Source: Pandoraea sp.
Lineage (GTDB): Bacteria; Pseudomonadota; Gammaproteobacteria; Burkholderiales; Burkholderiaceae
Assembly (NCBI RefSeq): GCF_004297875.1
Contig: NZ_SCSK01000047.1
Coordinates: 52,220 to 116,219, forward strand
DNA: 64,000 nt
Direction: 5' to 3'
In this document: piece by piece, positions 48,349 through 56,341 of the stretch
Layout of the letters: each line of letters begins with the position of its first letter
Position numbering within the stretch: the stretch's first letter is position 1
Made by a program: the position numbers and the translations under genes
The notes under the pieces: generated by a model
Seen by the model: only the letters and a program-made list of their open reading frames with translations
What the model was told of the DNA's origin: nothing
Database searches by the model: none

Positions 48349-48825
48349 GTGAGCGTTATTCAACCGAGCGGGAAAACATCATATTTGCTCGATACAAACG
48401 TCTTCAACAAACTGCTCGATCGGGTTCTGAAGTCGGAAGAGTTGCCGACCGACGGCGAGTTTGTCGTCACTCATCTTCAAATAGACGAAATCAATAAGAC
48501 CAGCGATGCCGAACGTCGGGTAGGGCTTGTGCTGGTCCAGACTGCATTGAGGGTTCAACTGGTTCCGACCGAGACGATGGTGTTTGATGTTTCGCGTTTT
48601 GATCACGCCAAACTTAGTGACGGCAAGGTCTATACAGAACTGAAGAATTCGCTCGACGCGCTCAACAAAAGTAAAAGCAACAACGTTCACGATGCGCTAA
48701 TTGGTGAAGTTGGCATCGTGAACGGATATACGCTGATAACAGCGGACCGCGATCTGGCCAAGGTCGTTGTTGATATGGGTGGGAAGGTGCTGCTCATTCA
48801 GCCTCAGGCAAAGCCGAAACGCTAG
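48349..48825 (+). CDS. PIN-domain (VapC-like) protein
   Basis: 158 aa. PIN motifs: D15 (LLDTNVF), an acidic position in DEINK, HDALIGEVG near 125 and TADRDLAK. I use the GTG at 48349 because GGGAG lies 6 bases before it; the TTG at 48343 overlaps that site. No antitoxin gene is adjacent on the same strand, so it may be a solitary PIN nuclease. Confidence 0.7.
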   Translation: MSVIQPSGKTSYLLDTNVFNKLLDRVLKSEELPTDGEFVVTHLQIDEINKTSDAERRVGLVLVQTALRVQLVPTETMVFDVSRFDHAKLSDGKVYTELKNSLDALNKSKSNNVHDALIGEVGIVNGYTLITADRDLAKVVVDMGGKVLLIQPQAKPKR

Positions 48826-48837
48826 TTACGTCGTTGG

Positions 48838-49086
48838 CTAACCTTCGGTAAGCCGATGGTGTAATCCGTCGTAACTGCCAATGAATTCCCCCAGCGCCGC
48901 AACAAGGCCGGCAAGGGGGTGTTCCTCATTCGCCGCGCCGGCGTCCAGCAGGGCGTCCATTACCCGAATTGCGGCGTCGTACTCTTCAGGCGTCGTGATT
49001 GGGCACAACGGCACTTTGACGGTGAGGGCTTCGAAATGCACTGCCAATGCATCGAGTTCATCAGTGGAAAAACTCAGCGGCTTCAT
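48838..49086 (-). CDS. HigA-like antitoxin N-terminal remnant
   Basis: 82 aa. The segment ITTPEEYDAAIRVMDALLDAG...LVAALGEFIGSYD matches the acidic N-terminal region of large HigA antitoxins, but the protein ends just where the helix-turn-helix would begin. It may be a truncated antitoxin or an autonomous toxin-neutralising domain. Confidence 0.5.
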   Translation of the reverse strand: MKPLSFSTDELDALAVHFEALTVKVPLCPITTPEEYDAAIRVMDALLDAGAANEEHPLAGLVAALGEFIGSYDGLHHRLTEG

Positions 49087-49101
49087 CGATTTGGCGTAAG
49101 C

Positions 49102-49386
49102 TCAAACGATCGCATGCGACTTCAACCACTCCCGCGGCGCGTTGTTCATGCGCATTTGCCAGCCGTCGCCCGTTGAGCGGAAAGACTCGACGATGTCCGC
49201 ATCGTAGCGGATGGAGACCAGGACCTTGGGCGACTCGCTGCGCGGTCGTCCGCGCTGGCCGAGTGGCTTCAGTTTCTTGAAGTCTTCGGCGGGCACTTCA
49301 TAGGTGTCCGGGTCGGCGGCGATGCCGCGGTTGATGGCGGCATCTTCCTCGTCGGTGGGCATGATGACTTTAGGATTGTCCGACAT
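49102..49386 (-). CDS. brnA: BrnA-type antitoxin
   Basis: 94 aa. An acidic N-terminus and the C-terminal ribbon-helix-helix of BrnA (RGRPRSESPKVLVSIRYDADIVESFR, then GWQMRMN and EWLKSH). BrnA normally lies behind the BrnT toxin gene; no BrnT frame exists in the 157 bases upstream, so it is an orphan. Confidence 0.75.
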   Translation of the reverse strand: MSDNPKVIMPTDEEDAAINRGIAADPDTYEVPAEDFKKLKPLGQRGRPRSESPKVLVSIRYDADIVESFRSTGDGWQMRMNNAPREWLKSHAIV

Positions 49387-49542
49387 AATTTCAAGTGTCA
49401 CGTTGTTTCGCCGATTTGGCCACATGTCGCGCCCCCCTTTGTCGCGGCAACGTCGACGATTCAGGTGCGCCATCTGCCATACGTCTCACCGCGCCATGCA
49501 GGATGAAATCAAATGGCTTCGACATGGCACGACGAACCCGAT

Positions 49543-49827
49543 TCAAGGGTGAGCCGCCACGAGCGCCTCGACTCGCGGGCGCGGCTTTTGCGATGCTTGC
49601 CAAAGGTCGTAATCGGTTTGCAGGCCGAGCCACATTTCGGCGCTGGTTCCCAGCGCTGCCTCAAGGCGCAGCGCCATGTCCGCCGAGATGCCGGCGCTGC
49701 CATTCAGGATGCGCGACAGCGCGGCACGGGTCACGCCGAGATGGCGCGCGGCCTCCGTGACGGTTATTTCACCCAGATATTCGCGCAATACCTCACCGGG
49801 ATGCGGTGGGTTGAACATGCGTGCCAT
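49543..49827 (-). CDS. higA: HigA-family antitoxin
   Basis: 94 aa. HigA/VapI helix-turn-helix: [14 protein letters not shown], then [25 protein letters not shown]. It neutralises the HigB toxin encoded just upstream and autorepresses. The start at 49827 fits the normal N-terminus ([11 protein letters not shown]). Confidence 0.88.
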   Translation of the reverse strand: MARMFNPPHPGEVLREYLGEITVTEAARHLGVTRAALSRILNGSAGISADMALRLEAALGTSAEMWLGLQTDYDLWQASQKPRPRVEALVAAHP

Positions 49828-49840
49828 TTTCAAACTCCTG

Positions 49841-50137
49841 TCAATGATAGTCCTGGTAATCGACCAAGACGGCGTCCTCGCCTTCAAACGTGAAGGTGAG
49901 GCGCCAGTTACCGCTTACCCAAATCGACCAATGCCCTTGGGTGGCTTGCCCCTTCGGGTTCTTGCCCGACAGGCTATGAAGATGCCAGCCTGGAGCGGCC
50001 ATGTCTTCGGGCTTTTTGGCTCGGTTCAGCGCGGCCAGTTGCAAGCGCAGACGCGCTGCGTGCTTGGCTTGAATGCCGGCCTTCGAGCCTGTTTCGAAGA
50101 ATTGCGCGATGCCTTTGTGTCGGAAGCTCTTGATCAT
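49841..50137 (-). CDS. higB: HigB-family RelE-fold mRNA interferase toxin
   Basis: 98 aa. RelE/HigB motifs [18 protein letters not shown] near the N-terminus and [15 protein letters not shown] at the C-terminus. Ribosome-dependent mRNA cleavage is known for the family. 13 bases separate it from higA. Confidence 0.88.
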   Translation of the reverse strand: MIKSFRHKGIAQFFETGSKAGIQAKHAARLRLQLAALNRAKKPEDMAAPGWHLHSLSGKNPKGQATQGHWSIWVSGNWRLTFTFEGEDAVLVDYQDYH

Positions 50138-50152
50138 GAACGTATTGTATAG

Positions 50153-50164
50153 CGTATATATACG
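50153..50164. promoter_or_regulatory. higBA operator
   Basis: CGTATATATACG, a perfect 12-bp palindrome 16 bases upstream of higB in an AT-rich stretch. This is the expected place for HigA or HigBA autoregulation and shows that the module has its own promoter inside the late operon. Confidence 0.6.
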
Positions 50165-50168
50165 GTAT

Positions 50169-50639
50169 TCAACCGGATGAGTCTGATTGCTGCGCGAGAT
50201 GATTCAGAACCAGCGCTTCGATGGACCGGCAATCCTCGTCACTGAGCCCCAACAACCCCCGCGCCGGATACTTCACCACCGGCCCGCGCCGTTGCACGCG
50301 GTCGCGCAGCCCGTAGTGATGCACGCGCGCGACGTGTTGCACTTGGCCGGTGAAATAGAGCATCGCATGATCGGGGGTCGCGCTCGTCTTCAAGTGGCGA
50401 GCCAGCCGCAGTTTCGGAAACATCTTGCGTCGAATGCGCCCAGCCTTGCCGCGGAATTGCGGTTTGCGCGGCTCGTAGGGCGTGCCGTCGGGGTTGGTTT
50501 GCGCGGCGATGCGCTGTTGCTGGCGGCGCCGCAGGTCGGTGGCGATCTGACGGGCGAGGTGTCGCCGGGCGGCAGGGCTCAGCTGGGCGAGCAGGGCATC
50601 GGCCCAGGCGTCGAGGGGCTGGTGAGGATTGTTTGTCAC
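50169..50639 (-). CDS. S: Tail completion protein S
   Basis: 156 aa, gpS / virion morphogenesis family (RIAAQTNPDGTPYEPRK motif). Overlaps R by four bases. In P2 S is followed directly by V; here about 4 kb of cargo lies between. Confidence 0.9.
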   Translation of the reverse strand: MTNNPHQPLDAWADALLAQLSPAARRHLARQIATDLRRRQQQRIAAQTNPDGTPYEPRKPQFRGKAGRIRRKMFPKLRLARHLKTSATPDHAMLYFTGQVQHVARVHHYGLRDRVQRRGPVVKYPARGLLGLSDEDCRSIEALVLNHLAQQSDSSG

Positions 50640-51055
50640 GTCGCGCCGATCGCATCGAGGCCGGGTTCGTCGACGTGCTCGACCACGAGGCGGCCGTCGA
50701 CGGTTCGCACGCGCACGGCTTCGGTCAGTTGCAGGTCGATCGATAGGTCGACGGTGTCGTGATTGAGGATATCGACTTCGAAGGTGAAACCCTCGCGCCG
50801 GCGTTCTCGACTGAGCAGCATGTCGGGCTGGTGGGTACGCAGCCAGATCAGGATGGGGAGCGTGACGGTGGCCGCATCGTCGGGGTAATCGGTGATGACG
50901 ATGTTGAGGGTGTAGGCGTATTCGAACGAGAGCGCTGGCCCGCCGGTGGCGATGACGCGGCCTTTGTCGACGAACATGTGCAGTGTGTCGGGATGCCCGG
51001 CCAGGCGCGGCACGGCGGCGGTGAGCGCCTGGCGAAGTTGGCCGGGTTTTTTCAT
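50636..51055 (-). CDS. R: Tail completion protein R
   Basis: 139 aa, gpR family (KKPGQLRQALTAAVP start; PDTLHMFVDKGRV). Overlaps Rz and S by four bases each. Confidence 0.9.
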   Translation of the reverse strand: MKKPGQLRQALTAAVPRLAGHPDTLHMFVDKGRVIATGGPALSFEYAYTLNIVITDYPDDAATVTLPILIWLRTHQPDMLLSRERRREGFTFEVDILNHDTVDLSIDLQLTEAVRVRTVDGRLVVEHVDEPGLDAIGAT

Positions 51056-51543
51056 GGCGGTGGCGTGGGTTGACGTTCGCGCAGCAGGGCTTGCAGGGCG
51101 CTTAGCTGCTCGGCGTTTTCGTGGCAGGCGGTGTAGTTGTCGGCGACGGTGCCGGCGACGGCAGAGAGCGCAAGGCCCGAGGCGGCCGCATCAGCGCCTC
51201 GGGGATCGCCCACTGGCACATTGGCGGCGGCGGCGTCGTGCAGGCGCACAAAGCCAGCGGGAACAGGGCAAGCGGTATCCGCTTTGCGGCTGACATAAAC
51301 GGGGATCTCCTTGACGATGGTGTGGCCGCGCTCGCGCACGGTGTGCACGCGGTCGACGTAGCGGGTGACGACGCGGGTGTCGGCTCGCGCGGCCGCGAGG
51401 TCGGAGCGCAGATGACGGACTTGCGCCTGCGCTTGACGGGCCTCCAGCCGGGCATTGGTTACGCGTTGCTGCTGGTGGATAAGGGCCAGCACGGCCGCGC
51501 CGAAAAGCCCCAGACCGGTGAGGATTTGCGTGAGCCGATTCAC
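51052..51543 (-). CDS. lysB: Rz-type spanin, inner-membrane subunit
   Basis: 163 aa. One N-terminal membrane helix (7-24) followed by a long coiled coil (25-90) and a Pro-rich end. With Rz1 it fuses inner and outer membranes at the last step of lysis. The coding sequence contains the whole Rz1 gene in another frame. Confidence 0.88.
   Translation of the reverse strand: MNRLTQILTGLGLFGAAVLALIHQQQRVTNARLEARQAQAQVRHLRSDLAAARADTRVVTRYVDRVHTVRERGHTIVKEIPVYVSRKADTACPVPAGFVRLHDAAAANVPVGDPRGADAAASGLALSAVAGTVADNYTACHENAEQLSALQALLRERQPTPPP
51102..51296 (-). CDS. lysC: Rz1-type spanin lipoprotein embedded in Rz
   Basis: 64 aa, fully inside Rz in a different frame. Signal peptide MSAAKRIPLALFPLALC with lipobox L-A-L-C; mature end rich in Pro (CTTPPPP) as in all Rz1 proteins. 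The start is the ATG at 51296; a longer frame upstream is not used. Confidence 0.85.
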   Translation of the reverse strand: MSAAKRIPLALFPLALCACTTPPPPMCQWAIPEALMRPPRALRSLPSPAPSPTTTPPATKTPSS

Positions 51544-52148
51544 GCGCGCCCCCGGTTGGCGTGACGCTCATAAGCATGCGCGAGCTTCTCGTCGTATCGA
51601 TTGGCGCGGTAGGCCGGCCCGTTGTAGGCCCGCGCGAAGGTGGCCCATTGGCGCGCCCCGAGCGCGCGGTGCAGCGCGGGGTCGGTCTCGATGAAGCGCG
51701 CGAAGGCGTCGAGCTGCTCGCCCTCGCTCGCTCCCATGGCCTTGGCGAGCGCCGCGACGCTGGGGTAGCCCAGGCGCCGCCAATGAAAGCCCATGATCTG
51801 GAACAGCCCCCAGCTGGCCGAGGCGAGTGCGCAATCCGGATCGATGTCGCTGGCGCGGGCCAGGCGCGCGTGTTCGGCAGCGCCGCCCCGGTAGCCGCCG
51901 CGCCGGCGGTTGACCACGTTCGGGTGGCGCGCGGCCAGCGCGTCGGCATCGTGCCCGGCGGTTTTCAGGGTGCGGTACATGACGTGCCGCTCGAAGAGGA
52001 TGACCGGGCGGCCATCGGGCAGGAACCCTCGCCCCCGGCTTTCGACTTCGATGACGGCGCGCACGGTGGCGGGCCGCACGCCCAGGCGTTCGGCGGCGGC
52101 TTGCAGATCGGCCTCGGTCAGGCGGGCAGGGTGGAGGGGCTCGGTCAT
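51540..52148 (-). CDS. lysA: N-acetylmuramidase endolysin (DUF3380)
   Basis: 202 aa. Catalytic Glu in AVIEVESRGRGFL, then the FERHVMYR motif and the ASWGLFQIMGFHW segment of the DUF3380 muramidases. It degrades peptidoglycan once holin opens the membrane. No signal peptide. Overlaps its neighbours by four bases. Confidence 0.9.
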   Translation of the reverse strand: MTEPLHPARLTEADLQAAAERLGVRPATVRAVIEVESRGRGFLPDGRPVILFERHVMYRTLKTAGHDADALAARHPNVVNRRRGGYRGGAAEHARLARASDIDPDCALASASWGLFQIMGFHWRRLGYPSVAALAKAMGASEGEQLDAFARFIETDPALHRALGARQWATFARAYNGPAYRANRYDEKLAHAYERHANRGRA

Positions 52149-52453
52149 GGTTGTGTCGTGCCGGCGGCGTCGGCGCGGTTCGCGGGCCTGCGCGGGCGCA
52201 ACAGGTCCATCACATTGCCGCGCGCGGCAAACACCGCCGCGCACAGCACCGCGTTGATCGGCAATTCGGTGATGTCGATGCAGGTGTAGCCGCCGAATGC
52301 CACGCGAATCGGTACAGACGCGCTCAATAGCACGAGTCCGTAGGCCAGCCGCGCGGCCCATGGGCGATACGTGAGCCCGGCCCGGCGAAAGGTGAGCAGG
52401 CGCAGCGCGATCGCGCCGCACAGGATGGCGTTGATGATGATCAGGATCTTCAT
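52145..52453 (-). CDS. Small membrane protein, probable holin/antiholin
   Basis: 102 aa with two to three hydrophobic segments (2-18, 34-52, 60-80), placed between a second membrane protein and lysozyme. The pair arrangement is standard in P2-like phages of Burkholderia. Which of the two is the holin cannot be told. Confidence 0.7.
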   Translation of the reverse strand: MKILIIINAILCGAIALRLLTFRRAGLTYRPWAARLAYGLVLLSASVPIRVAFGGYTCIDITELPINAVLCAAVFAARGNVMDLLRPRRPANRADAAGTTQP

Positions 52454-52821
52454 TGGCCGCCCCGCTTGATGCGATCGAGCCATTTGTCCGGATGCTCGGC
52501 GCGGCGAATCAGCCATTGCAGCAGGCGCACGATGATGGCTGATGCAATCAGCGCACCCACCGCGGGGCTCACCTCGACGCGCTCGGGCACGATGGCGCGC
52601 AGGCCGGTGGCGAACAGCCGGGCGGCCAGGCATCCGGCGACGAACGAAATCACGAAGAACACGGCGCGTTTGACGAGCGCGAGGTCGTCGGAGGCCATCA
52701 CGAATACCACGGCGCCGGCGAAGGCCCCCATGACGACGGCGGCATCGACGCCGGGGAAAAGCGACAGCAGGGCCACGCCGACGGTGGCGGTGGTGACGTA
52801 GGTGGTGGTCGGCTCGGTCAT
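52450..52821 (-). CDS. Phage holin-like membrane protein
   Basis: 123 aa, three hydrophobic segments (10-28, 30-50, 55-75) and a basic C-terminus (RRAEHPDKWLDRIKRG). First of the lysis genes after X. The start at 52821 is the only ATG that opens the hydrophobic part. Confidence 0.75.
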   Translation of the reverse strand: MTEPTTTYVTTATVGVALLSLFPGVDAAVVMGAFAGAVVFVMASDDLALVKRAVFFVISFVAGCLAARLFATGLRAIVPERVEVSPAVGALIASAIIVRLLQWLIRRAEHPDKWLDRIKRGGQ

Positions 52822-52822
52822 A

Positions 52823-53026
52823 TCAGTCCCAAAGTTGCACCAGCCGCGCGATGGGCTGGGGTGGTAGGTCGGGCAGCTCGACAAGATGCCCGTGCGGCAG
52901 CACCGGCCCCAGGTCGGCCAGCCCCGGATTGGCCGCCAACGCCGCTTCGGTGACGCCGGCCGTGCGGCCGTACACGCGCCAGCACAGCGCGTCGAGCGTT
53001 TCGCCTTGTTGCGCTCGCACTTGCAT
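52823..53026 (-). CDS. X: Tail protein X (LysM-like)
   Basis: 67 aa, gpX family with a LysM-like fold (QGETLDALCWRVYGR...NPGLADLG...LPHGHLVELPDLP). Its ATG overlaps the L stop (TGATG). Confidence 0.92.
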   Translation of the reverse strand: MQVRAQQGETLDALCWRVYGRTAGVTEAALAANPGLADLGPVLPHGHLVELPDLPPQPIARLVQLWD

Positions 53027-53487
53027 CAGATCAGCGCCACCGTGCCGCGCGCCCTGCCGAGAATGTCGCGCACGGCCCAGCGGGCGTCGCGCCGCAGTTC
53101 GTCGGCGGGCGGCAGTTCGGAGGTGGCTTCCGCTCGCGCGCCGGTGGCGTCGAAGTTGCGATAGCGTTCGATCAGGCTGGCGTGCGCCAGGCAATACACC
53201 GCGCGCCGGTAGCGCAGCACGAGGGCGCTGGTGCCGTCGACCGCGCGGGCGGGTACCTCCGCGAGCGTGGCGTGGCCGGCGGCCTGCTGGGCTGCGCGCC
53301 AGGCCGCCAGCTCGCTGTTGACGGCGAGCATGGCCTCGATGGTTTCGTGCGCGAGGCGCTCGTGCGTGACGGTGCCGTCAAGACGTTGGACGGCGCGCAG
53401 CGCGGCTAGGTCGATGGCGGGGAAGAAGCCGTCGTTGGCCAGGAGCGTGCGTGAAGGCGAACCCGGGCTGGAGGCGATGAAAGACAT
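53026..53487 (-). CDS. L: Head completion protein L
   Basis: 153 aa, gpL family (NDGFFPAIDLAALRAVQRLDGTVT; LYRRAVYCLAHASL-type helix). Follows the terminase small subunit M. Confidence 0.9.
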   Translation of the reverse strand: MSFIASSPGSPSRTLLANDGFFPAIDLAALRAVQRLDGTVTHERLAHETIEAMLAVNSELAAWRAAQQAAGHATLAEVPARAVDGTSALVLRYRRAVYCLAHASLIERYRNFDATGARAEATSELPPADELRRDARWAVRDILGRARGTVALI

Positions 53488-53534
53488 GGTCTGCGGCAAA
53501 AGTGGGCGGTGGAGGGGGCGCGTCGGCTGCGGAA

Positions 53535-54260
53535 TCAACTGGCCTCGGCCCCCTGCCGCCCGGCGCGAGGTTCGCGGGGTGTCCGCCTGGCCGGTGGGGC
53601 CTCGGCAGCGTTCTTGAGCTCGCGTTCGAGCTTTTCGATATCTTTTTTGACGCCGACGTCCTTGTGCAATTCGAGGGCGCGGCGCAGGTTCGACAGGGCC
53701 TGGGCCGGATCGGTCTCGGCGAGCCCGTAGCCGATGGCCTTATGCAGCTTGGCGCGCACTTCGTCGGGCATGTCGTGCGCGCGAGTGAGCTGCTCGACGG
53801 CGAGCAGGCTGCCGGTGTCGAGCGGCGCGCCGGCGGTGCGCGCCTTGAGCGCCATGTCGGCGCATTCCTCGGCGATCAGGCAGGCGGTGCCGCGCTTGTA
53901 TTGGTCGGGCAGGACCAGGCCGTACGCGAGCGCGTGGGCGGCGATGGGCAGCGCGCCGGCGAAGTCACCCACGTCGATACGCCAGACCAGCACGGTCATC
54001 AGCACGTCGTCTTGCGTGCCGGCAGCGCGCTCGCCGGCGGCCTGCAATACGCCGTCGACCCACGGCGCGTATTCGGGCAGCAGTTCGCGCTTGACGTCGG
54101 CCTTGCGCTCGATCGATTGCACCTGCTTCAGGCGGCGCTTGTCTTCGGCCAGCTTGGCGAGCATCAGCTCGTATTGCGTGGCGTGTGCCGGGGTGGCGTC
54201 GAGTGCGGTGGCCTTGGCCGCGCAGGCGCGCATGAAGTGACGCTGGGCGGGGCTGACCAT
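53535..54260 (-). CDS. M: Terminase small subunit M
   Basis: 241 aa, gpM family. MVSPAQRHFMR start; the remainder is helical with a basic end. It cuts cos DNA together with P. The start at 54260 is 2 bases after the N stop. Confidence 0.92.
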   Translation of the reverse strand: MVSPAQRHFMRACAAKATALDATPAHATQYELMLAKLAEDKRRLKQVQSIERKADVKRELLPEYAPWVDGVLQAAGERAAGTQDDVLMTVLVWRIDVGDFAGALPIAAHALAYGLVLPDQYKRGTACLIAEECADMALKARTAGAPLDTGSLLAVEQLTRAHDMPDEVRAKLHKAIGYGLAETDPAQALSNLRRALELHKDVGVKKDIEKLERELKNAAEAPPARRTPREPRAGRQGAEAS

Positions 54261-54262
54261 GC

Positions 54263-55282
54263 TCAGGCCGCTCCGTGCAGCACGATGTTTTCCGCGACGG
54301 CGCCGGCGCCGAAGTCTTCGACCACGTAGGCGTCGTTGCTCGATTCGTAGTTCTCGATGCGGTCGCGCCGCGCGTTGTCGAGGATCGAGCGGCGGCGGCT
54401 GCCGCGTTGCCAATAGATCGACAGGTTCGACAGTTTGGTCACCATCAGCGCGTTGGCCGGGAAGTAGGGCACGCGCACCGCCGGCAGATTGCCGATGCGC
54501 TTTTGCCCGATGATCAGATCGGCGGCCAGGCGCTCGGTGTTCGGCTGCGCCTGGTTGATGATCGGGAAGTACTTGTCGGCCAGCAATTGCCGCCCGCAGA
54601 TCACCACCAGTTCAGTGTCTTCCTGGTACCAGGGGTCGATCATGTGGTTGGTCAGGTCGAACACCAGGGCATCGATGTTCTCGTAATCGGCGCCGGCGCC
54701 GCCCACCAGCAGCTTGCCGGCCTGCTGCTTGCCTTCGTGCATGACGCGCTCGGGCGCCTGCTCGCGGTAGTGCTGCAGCCAACCCTTGTTGACGTCCTCG
54801 AGCAGCGCGTGCTTGACCGGGTCGGAGGTGGCAGCCCGCTTGAGGCCGTGAAATCCGATCACGATGCGGTCCAGCGCCTGGCGCCGGATGATGCTGTCGC
54901 GAATGCGCGTCTGGAAATCCGCATGGCCGGCCCATGCATCGAGCTGCGCGTAGCGGATATGCGTGTCGGCATTGGTTTGCTCGCAGCGATAGCGTTGCGC
55001 GTCGAGCGTCGAGAGGTCGCGCGTCTCGCGCTCTTTCGCGGTGGTATCGGTGGTGCCGGCAATCGGGCCGGATACGCCGATGCCGACCTTTTCGCCCTCT
55101 TGCTCGGTCACGCCGATGAGGTTGATTTTCGAGAGGAAGCTGCTGGATTCCTGGATCTTGGTTTCGAGCCGTTGCTGCACGCTCGGGTCGACGCTGAATT
55201 TGACGGTGGCGTCGGGCACGCCGTTGAGTTTGGCGACTTGCGTTACATAGTCGGTAAAGCGCTGACGGGTGTCGTTACGCAT
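54263..55282 (-). CDS. N: Major capsid protein N
   Basis: 339 aa, gpN family. Starts MRNDTRQRFTDYV and shows YFPANALMVTKLSNLSIYWQ toward the end. The N-terminal ~30 residues are removed by the O protease in P2. Confidence 0.94.
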   Translation of the reverse strand: MRNDTRQRFTDYVTQVAKLNGVPDATVKFSVDPSVQQRLETKIQESSSFLSKINLIGVTEQEGEKVGIGVSGPIAGTTDTTAKERETRDLSTLDAQRYRCEQTNADTHIRYAQLDAWAGHADFQTRIRDSIIRRQALDRIVIGFHGLKRAATSDPVKHALLEDVNKGWLQHYREQAPERVMHEGKQQAGKLLVGGAGADYENIDALVFDLTNHMIDPWYQEDTELVVICGRQLLADKYFPIINQAQPNTERLAADLIIGQKRIGNLPAVRVPYFPANALMVTKLSNLSIYWQRGSRRRSILDNARRDRIENYESSNDAYVVEDFGAGAVAENIVLHGAA

Positions 55283-55328
55283 GTAGGGGCTCCGGGGAAG
55301 TTCTGTGGATTCGGTGACGCAAGGCGCC

Positions 55329-56198
55329 TCAGCAGTCGGTGACGACAGCGTGCTGGCTGCCCGTGGCGGGTGCGCGAGGCGTGCCGGCGTCGCCGGCCGA
55401 GAGTTGCTCGACCAGGCGATCGAAGTCGCCGCGCAGCGCGGCTTGCGCGTCGGCGACGGGTTTGAGGGCTTGCGCGACGTGGCCGTCCAGGCGCGCGAAA
55501 TGCGCGAGCATCTTCTGCTGGTTGTCGGCCAGCAGCGTCACGGCCTGATTGACGTGGGCCAGATCCGGCGCCGCCGCGGGCTGGGGGGCTTCCTTGCCGC
55601 CCTTGAGTAGTGCGGCGATGCGGCCAAGCAGGGTGGGGCCGTCGGCGTCGCTCATCGAGAAGTTGAACGTGGTGCCCGTTGATGCGGCCGGCGCTTCGAG
55701 CTCGAACTCGAGCTCGAACGGCACCGCCTCGGAAAACACGTTGCCAGGATCCTGTTTGCGGCCGGCCAGCGGATTGGTTTGCGCCTGCGCGCTGAAGCGC
55801 AGCATTTCGGTGCCGAGGCTGGCGGGATTGTCGGTGACCGCCAGGCCGACCAGATAGGCCTCGCCGGTGTTGGCGAAATCGGGGTTGATCTCGATCGACG
55901 AATAAACTTTCTGGCGCTTGCGGGTGGTCATCTCCACCAGCTCGTCGGTGGGGTCGAGCTGGGCCAGCAGGCATAACGTGCCGTCGCCGGTTTGTTCCGC
56001 CTTGAGCGCCACCACGTCGCCATAGGCCTTGAAAGGGCCATCGGGCATGATGCCGCGCAAGTGCTCCATGTTGATGCGCGCGCCGAATTTCCTGGGGTCG
56101 TAGTTGCGCGCCATCTGCTCGATCCAGGCCCGCGAGATGGTGCGGCCATCGGTGGTGGCGCCTTCGGTGGCCACGCGAAAGAATTTCGATTTGGGCAT
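55329..56198 (-). CDS. O: Capsid scaffold/protease O
   Basis: 289 aa, gpO family: N-terminal serine protease half (FRVATEGATTDGR...NMEHLRG...S-S-I-E-I-N) and C-terminal helical scaffold (about 195-270). The start at 56198 matches the family's MPKSKFFRV. First gene of the leftward late operon. Confidence 0.92.
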   Translation of the reverse strand: MPKSKFFRVATEGATTDGRTISRAWIEQMARNYDPRKFGARINMEHLRGIMPDGPFKAYGDVVALKAEQTGDGTLCLLAQLDPTDELVEMTTRKRQKVYSSIEINPDFANTGEAYLVGLAVTDNPASLGTEMLRFSAQAQTNPLAGRKQDPGNVFSEAVPFELEFELEAPAASTGTTFNFSMSDADGPTLLGRIAALLKGGKEAPQPAAAPDLAHVNQAVTLLADNQQKMLAHFARLDGHVAQALKPVADAQAALRGDFDRLVEQLSAGDAGTPRAPATGSQHAVVTDC

Positions 56199-56273
56199 AT
56201 CGGGTGTCCTTGGAGGTGTCGGATCAATACGGCCATCTTCGGCGCAGGCCTGGGCAAGAGGCAATGCGCGGCG

Positions 56274-56296
56274 GTTGTCATGGCTTGGCGCACAAC
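56274..56296. promoter_or_regulatory. Ogr-type activator dyad in the O/P divergent region
   Basis: GTTGT (56274-56278), 13 bases, ACAAC (56292-56296). An overlapping longer dyad GTCATGGC (56277-56284) / GCCATGAC (56297-56304) is also present. The site lies 76 bases before O and 46 before P and could serve both. Confidence 0.65.
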
Positions 56297-56341
56297 GCCA
56301 TGACATCGACCTCGCGCGCGCGCATGGGCACTCTCTGGGGC

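Noticed and set aside
49387..49542. A BrnT toxin gene upstream of brnA
   Set aside because: No frame in this stretch shows BrnT motifs, and the space is too short for a 90-aa toxin.
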